From an uncultured Sphingomonadaceae bacterium (GTDB taxonomy: Bacteria; Pseudomonadota; Alphaproteobacteria; Sphingomonadales; Sphingomonadaceae), in contig CALLWN010000102.1 of the NCBI GenBank assembly GCA_938016505.1, positions 1 through 9,065 on the forward strand: a stretch of 9,065 bases of DNA, given 5' to 3'. The position numbers were made by a program, and so were the translations under genes. Shown here piece by piece: positions 6,050 to 9,065 of this stretch; the stretch's first letter is position 1; the number at the start of each line of letters is the position of its first letter. The notes beneath the pieces are model-generated. The model worked only from the letters and a program-made list of their open reading frames with translations, was not told the DNA's origin and searched no databases.

Positions 6050-6934
6050 TCACTCCTTCGGGGTCCAGCGGGCCTCCTGGGGCACCACGTCGTCCAGGCC
6101 GAGCGGGGGCTCGTTCCACCGGCCGTACATCGGGTTCGGGATGAGGAACCAGCGCTCGCCCCAAAGCCGGCCGAAGGCTGTGCGCGCAACCCGGGTGCGC
6201 TCTGCCGCAGCGCGCCGGCTGCCATCCTCGGCGAAGTCGATCGCATCGACGAAGTCGCCCATCTGGTCGCCCACCTGTGCAAGCACGCAGAAGCGCTCGG
6301 CGATCGCCACGCGCCGGCCGTGCTTGCGGCTGCTGCCGTCGGCGTCGCCATGCAGCCACAGCGTCTCGCCGTGGACGGCCTCGCCGAACCCGAGGCGGGC
6401 CAGCGCCTGCGCGGTCGCCCCCGCGCTTGCCACCGCGCGGTTGGAGTTGAACACGGGCGTGATCCCGAGCGCGCGCAGCGCCTGCACGGCCTCGACCGCG
6501 CCCGGAACCGCAACCAGCCGGTCGCCGCCCTCCGCTTCCCAGCGGGCCCAGCGCGCCGGGTCGAAGGGTGCGTTGCGCGCCGCCTGGTCAGCCTGGGCGC
6601 CCATGTTCCAGACGAGCGTCTCGTCGAGATCGAACACGACGGCCGGCCGGTGGAAGGTGAGGTCGCACTCCCGCATCCGGGCCCGCCCGTCGGCGACATC
6701 GCGCACAATGGCGCTTTCGAACCCCGAGCCGAAATACAGGGCACCGAGTCGCGACTCGGCCCGGTCCACCATGGCCCTGAAGCTGGTCTCGGCGATGAGC
6801 GCGGCCTCGGCCGCGCCATAGGTCCAGGTTGTCGCCTGGAGCGCGGGCGAGACCGGGGCGAGCGGTGCGCGCGCCGCCGGCGCGGTCGCGCACGCACCCA
6901 GCAGAAGGGCAAGGCCGAGCGAGGCGGCCCTCAC
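6050..6934 (-). CDS. Lipoprotein acid phosphatase, 5'-nucleotidase e(P4)/class C HAD family
   Basis: This 294-residue protein has a lipoprotein signal peptide with lipobox LLGAC (11-15), so Cys15 would be lipidated and the enzyme anchored outside the cytoplasm, probably in the outer membrane. Class C HAD motifs follow: [12 protein letters not shown] (99-110, nucleophile Asp102 and Asp104), VFNSNR (161-166, motif II), Lys204 as a motif III candidate, and GDQMGDF (222-228, Asp223 and Asp227). The end, [16 protein letters not shown], is typical of the e(P4) family. Relatives are magnesium-dependent phosphomonoesterases acting on 5'-nucleotides and NMN; one member is also linked to heme uptake in Haemophilus. 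The substrate here is unknown. The start is GTG at 6934 with GGGAGG (6939-6944) four bases upstream, overlapping the scoA TGA (GTGA). Its location between the A and B subunit genes of a CoA-transferase is unusual. Confidence 0.9.
   Translation of the reverse strand: MRAASLGLALLLGACATAPAARAPLAPVSPALQATTWTYGAAEAALIAETSFRAMVDRAESRLGALYFGSGFESAIVRDVADGRARMRECDLTFHRPAVVFDLDETLVWNMGAQADQAARNAPFDPARWARWEAEGGDRLVAVPGAVEAVQALRALGITPVFNSNRAVASAGATAQALARLGFGEAVHGETLWLHGDADGSSRKHGRRVAIAERFCVLAQVGDQMGDFVDAIDFAEDGSRRAAAERTRVARTAFGRLWGERWFLIPNPMYGRWNEPPLGLDDVVPQEARWTPKE
6053..6058 (-). promoter_or_regulatory. scoB ribosome binding site embedded in phosphatase codons
   Basis: AAGGAG on the minus strand supplies the last two phosphatase codons (Lys293-Glu294) and, seven bases later, directs translation from the scoB ATG. 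The phosphatase stop lies between them. Confidence 0.75.
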
Positions 6935-7638
6935 GCTGCCTCCCGCCTTCTCACCGTGCGCTGCTCGATCCGCTTCTCGTGCGTGCCGGCGAACAGCCGC
7001 TGCACATAGACGGAGGGCGTGTGGATGCAGTCGGGGTCGAGCTCGCCCGGCTCGACCAGCTGCTCGACCTCGGCGACCGTGACCCGGCCGGCCGTTGCCG
7101 CCATCGGGTTGAAGTTGCGCGCCGTCTTGCGGAAGACGAGATTGCCATAGGGGTCGCCCCGCCATGCCTTGACGATGGCAAGATCGGCCCGGATGCCGCG
7201 CTCGAGGATGTAGGTCTCGCCGTCGAACGCCTTGTGCTCCTTGCCGTCCGCCACCAGCGTGCCGACGCCCGTTTTCGTGTAGAAGCCGGGGATGCCGGCG
7301 CCGCCGGCGCGCATCCGCTCGGCAAGCGTGCCCTGCGGGCAGAATTCGAGCTCGAGCTCGCCGGAGAGATACTGGCGTTCGAACTCCCTGTTCTCGCCGA
7401 CATAGGAGGCGATCATCTTCACGACCTGCCGGCTTTCGAGAAGCAGCCCCAGGCCAAATCCGTCCACCCCGGCATTGTTGGAGACGATGGTGAGCCCCTT
7501 CACCCCCGAGTCGCGGATGGCGGCGATGCAGTTCTCGGGGATCCCGCACAGCCCGAACCCGCCAGCGACAATCGTCATGCCGTCGAACAGCAGGCCCTCG
7601 AGCGCCTCGGCCGCGTTGCTGTAGACCTTGTTCGCCAC
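6931..7638 (-). CDS. scoA: 3-oxoacid CoA-transferase subunit A
   Basis: This 235-residue protein is the alpha subunit of the succinyl-CoA:3-ketoacid-type CoA-transferase and partners with the B subunit encoded at the end of the same operon. The CoA-transferase family signature GGFGLCGIPEN is at 26-36. It is followed by LTIVSNNAGVDGFGLG (49-64), YVGENREFERQYLSGELELEFCPQGTL (79-104) and the R.GDPYGNLVFR segment (160-170), all typical of the A subunit. Length is normal (about 230-240). The start is taken as GTG at 7638, because GGGAG (7645-7649) lies six bases upstream and the protein then begins MANKVYSNAAEAL as in relatives; no suitable ATG is close by. The frame stays open far upstream, but that stretch is antisense to the histidine phosphatase gene. 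The stop overlaps the phosphatase GTG. The operon's promoter should lie in 7639-7702. Confidence 0.93.
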   Translation of the reverse strand: MANKVYSNAAEALEGLLFDGMTIVAGGFGLCGIPENCIAAIRDSGVKGLTIVSNNAGVDGFGLGLLLESRQVVKMIASYVGENREFERQYLSGELELEFCPQGTLAERMRAGGAGIPGFYTKTGVGTLVADGKEHKAFDGETYILERGIRADLAIVKAWRGDPYGNLVFRKTARNFNPMAATAGRVTVAEVEQLVEPGELDPDCIHTPSVYVQRLFAGTHEKRIEQRTVRRREAA

Positions 7639-7702
7639 CTTCGTCTCCCGAGCCGACTCGCGCCGTTGACCTGTCACTAGCCGCTGGCATGAAGGCTTTC
7701 CA

Positions 7703-8335
7703 ATGCCGCAGCCGCTCTTCCTCGCCCGCCATGCCGAAACCGTGTTCAATCGGGCGCGGCGGATGCAGGGCAACGCCGCCATGACACCGCTCACGCTCGC
7801 CGGCGCGCGCCAGGCCGATGCCATGGGCGCAGCACTCGCCGCCCATTTGCGGGAGACCGGAGAACCGGTGCCAGCGCTCTGGTCGTCTCCGGCGCCGCGC
7901 GCGCTCCAGACTGCTGCGATCATCGCCGACCATCTCGGCATCGACTGGTTCGCCGTGCGCCAGGATCCGCGGCTGCGCGAGATCGAGGTGGGTCACTGGA
8001 CCGGCCGCGACTATGCCGAGATCATCGCCAGCGAAGGCCCGATCATCGACGAGGAACGCCGGCTGTTCCGGATGCCCATTCCCGGTGGCGAACATTATGC
8101 CGACATTGCGGCCCGGCTTGCCGACTGGGTCGCCGAGGCTCGCGGTGCGCCCGCGATCGCCATCAGCCACGGCATGACGGCGCGCGTGCTGCGCGGGCTT
8201 CTGGTGGGCGGGGCGGCCTATCATGGCGTTCCCATCGCCGAGGATGTGCCGCAAGGCTCGGTGGTGCGGATCGCGGATGGTGCCGAACGGCTGATCCTGA
8301 CCGGCGGGGGCGCGGTCGGTCCGCGGGTGGCCTGA
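7703..8335 (+). CDS. Histidine phosphatase family protein (PGAM/CobC superfamily)
   Basis: This 210-residue cytoplasmic protein belongs to branch 1 of the histidine phosphatase superfamily. The catalytic core is LARHAETVFN (7-16): Arg9 and the phospho-accepting His10, with Ala in place of the usual Gly of RHG. The second arginine is in SSPAPRALQTA (Arg66), the acid residue in LREIEVGHWTG (about Glu93), and the second histidine in ISHGMTARVL (His156). Family members include phosphoglycerate mutases, alpha-ribazole phosphatases and broad phosphatases; nothing nearby (no cobalamin or glycolysis genes) narrows the choice. The ATG at 7703 follows GAAGG (7691-7695) by seven bases. It diverges from the CoA-transferase operon with 64 bases between them. 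The 3' end is followed by the sigma-54 regulatory region of the next gene. Confidence 0.9.
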   Translation: MPQPLFLARHAETVFNRARRMQGNAAMTPLTLAGARQADAMGAALAAHLRETGEPVPALWSSPAPRALQTAAIIADHLGIDWFAVRQDPRLREIEVGHWTGRDYAEIIASEGPIIDEERRLFRMPIPGGEHYADIAARLADWVAEARGAPAIAISHGMTARVLRGLLVGGAAYHGVPIAEDVPQGSVVRIADGAERLILTGGGAVGPRVA

Positions 8336-8366
8336 GCTCTCCGTTAACCTTTCCCGAGATGAGGCG

Positions 8367-8383
8367 TGTAAGAAGTTTTTACA
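8367..8383. promoter_or_regulatory. 17-bp palindrome upstream of the sigma-54 promoter, candidate activator site
   Basis: TGTAAGAAGTTTTTACA has arms of eight bases around a central G, with seven of eight pairs complementary. It lies about 75-90 bases upstream of the -24 element, the distance range where sigma-54 activators bind. The surrounding AT-rich bases stand out against the GC-rich genome. Binding by a PEP-CTERM-associated regulator such as PrsR is inference. Confidence 0.5.
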
Positions 8384-8457
8384 GTGCAGCAATGGTGCGA
8401 CGCTAGCTTTTTGGTGCAACTCCATGATTTCGAACGGGTGTCACTTCGCATGGCGAC

Positions 8458-8474
8458 TTGGCACGTTTCTTGCT
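8458..8474 (+). promoter_or_regulatory. Sigma-54 (RpoN) -24/-12 promoter
   Basis: TTGGCACG (8458-8465), four bases, then TTGCT (8470-8474) matches the sigma-54 consensus TGGCACG-N4-TTGCW exactly. GG (8460-8461) and GC (8472-8473) have the required ten-base spacing. Transcription would begin near 8485, giving a leader of about 46 bases before the ATG at 8531. Genes for PEP-CTERM proteins in several proteobacteria are known to depend on RpoN together with the PrsK/PrsR two-component system, which fits the protein that follows. The match is seen directly; use in vivo is inferred. Confidence 0.85.
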
Positions 8475-8530
8475 GTGCAGTGAGCGTCGAGTGGATTTGG
8501 CTGCTCGCTCACGAGAAAGAGATCGGACCC

Positions 8531-9065
8531 ATGAACAAGTTTCTCTTCGCACTTCCCGCGCTCGCGGCAGCCACGCTCGCCAACGCCAGCCCGCTGCCGA
8601 CCTACCCGACGCCCGGCACGGTGAACCCCGCCGACTACAGCTTCACCGCCGCCGCCACCGGCCCCGTCGTCGCCTATTTCGGAGGCCATTCCGCCGCCTT
8701 CACCAACCTGCTTGGTCTCATCGTGAACGGGGTTGACCTCGGCGTCACCGGCCTCAACAACCAGACCACGCCGATTGGCACCTCGTTCGATTTCGGCGGA
8801 GTGATCGTCAACGCCGGTGACAGTCTCGTCTTCTACATTGACGTCACCAACACCGGAGACCGGTTCTTCTCGAAGCGGTCGCTCAACCCTGACGGCATCA
8901 CCCACATCTTCTCGGCGCCCTATGCGGGTGGCCTTGTTGGCCCCGGCGGAACCATCCCGGCCGGCATCTATGTCGGGTTCGAGGATCTGCGTGGCGGTGG
9001 CGACAAGGATTATGACGACCTCAAGTTCGTCTTCACCAACGTCGGTGGCGGCGTCGTTCCCGAGC
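8531..9065 (+). CDS. Secreted DUF4114-like protein with probable PEP-CTERM sorting signal, 3' truncated by window
   Basis: An open frame starts at ATG 8531 and runs off the end, giving 178 residues. The N-terminus is a Sec signal peptide (MNKFLFALPALAAATLANAS, cleavage likely after about residue 19). The mature part is rich in Gly, Thr and Asn and looks like beta-sandwich: VVAYFGGHSAAFTNLLGLIVNG (46-67), FDFGGVIVNAGDSLVFYIDVTN (86-107). It ends in the DUF4114 hallmark AGIYVGFEDLRGGGDKDYDDLKFVF (144-168), whose acidic Asp cluster may bind calcium. The last visible residues, GGGVVPE, are exactly how a PEP-CTERM exosortase signal normally begins, so the cut-off tail should hold the Pro-Glu-Pro motif, a membrane helix and a basic end. 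Such proteins are sorted to the cell surface or matrix by an exosortase. A weak GAAAGAGA (8515-8522) serves as ribosome site. The gene is expected to be driven by the sigma-54 promoter upstream. Confidence 0.85.
   Translation, partial: MNKFLFALPALAAATLANASPLPTYPTPGTVNPADYSFTAAATGPVVAYFGGHSAAFTNLLGLIVNGVDLGVTGLNNQTTPIGTSFDFGGVIVNAGDSLVFYIDVTNTGDRFFSKRSLNPDGITHIFSAPYAGGLVGPGGTIPAGIYVGFEDLRGGGDKDYDDLKFVFTNVGGGVVPE

Noticed and set aside
6829..7680. Plus-strand open frame of 283 codons opposite scoA
   Set aside because: No family resemblance; the minus strand carries the CoA-transferase signatures. The frame stays open because of high GC content.
7639..7702. Possible sigma-70 promoter with TTGACC at 7666-7671 between scoA and the histidine phosphatase
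   Set aside because: No acceptable -10 element at 16-18 bases, and any resulting start would fall on the ribosome site of the plus-strand gene. A promoter must lie here, but I cannot place it.
8385..8399. NtrC-type site (TGCAGC-AAT-GGTGCG)
   Set aside because: Resembles the NtrC half-sites, but the spacer is too short and one arm is degenerate. Kept only as part of the TGGTGC direct-repeat observation.
8441..8905. Open frame of 154 codons on the minus strand opposite the PEP-CTERM gene
   Set aside because: Its translation is low-complexity (Gly/Glu/Val/Arg-rich) with no family motif, it covers the sigma-54 promoter, and the plus-strand frame carries a signal peptide and a recognised domain.

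Overview
The window is about two-thirds GC and almost fully packed with genes. Its gene families and style (GTG starts, 4-base start/stop overlaps, weak or absent Shine-Dalgarno sites inside operons, an exosortase-type PEP-CTERM protein) suggest an alphaproteobacterium, most likely Sphingomonadales. The taxon is an inference from protein character; no rRNA or other phylogenetic marker is present. I see no mobile element, CRISPR array, tRNA or rRNA, and no intergenic gap above 300 bases. The longest gap is 8336-8530, which is regulatory.

Layout. (1) Positions 1-1769, plus strand: an overlapping four-gene run with the 3' end of coaBC (coenzyme A synthesis), dut (dUTPase), a MoeB/ThiF/HesA-type E1-like adenylyltransferase and a small DsrE-like sulfur-relay protein. 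(2) Positions 1774-3749: an MFS transporter (minus) diverging from a glutathione S-transferase-like gene (plus). (3) Positions 3746-5340: an EamA/DMT permease (minus), whose stop codon overlaps the GST stop in a shared CTAG, diverging from a short PuuD-like membrane protein (plus). (4) Positions 5407-7638, minus strand: a three-gene operon of CoA-transferase subunit A, a secreted lipoprotein acid phosphatase of the e(P4)/class C HAD type, and CoA-transferase subunit B. The phosphatase sits between the two subunits of one enzyme. (5) Positions 7703-8335, plus: a histidine phosphatase. (6) Position 8366 to the end: a regulatory region with a consensus-perfect sigma-54 promoter and an upstream palindrome, followed by a secreted DUF4114-like protein cut off at the start of its probable PEP-CTERM sorting signal.

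How it fits together: most genes are conserved housekeeping or metabolic genes (CoA, nucleotide pool sanitation, sulfur transfer, ketone-body or short-chain acyl-CoA activation) with transporters between them. The parts most worth a second look are the sigma-54-driven PEP-CTERM locus at the right edge, the phosphatase nested inside the CoA-transferase operon, the E1-like/DsrE pair, and the PuuD-like protein lacking a cytochrome c domain. I did not find convincing evidence for a wholly new multi-gene system.
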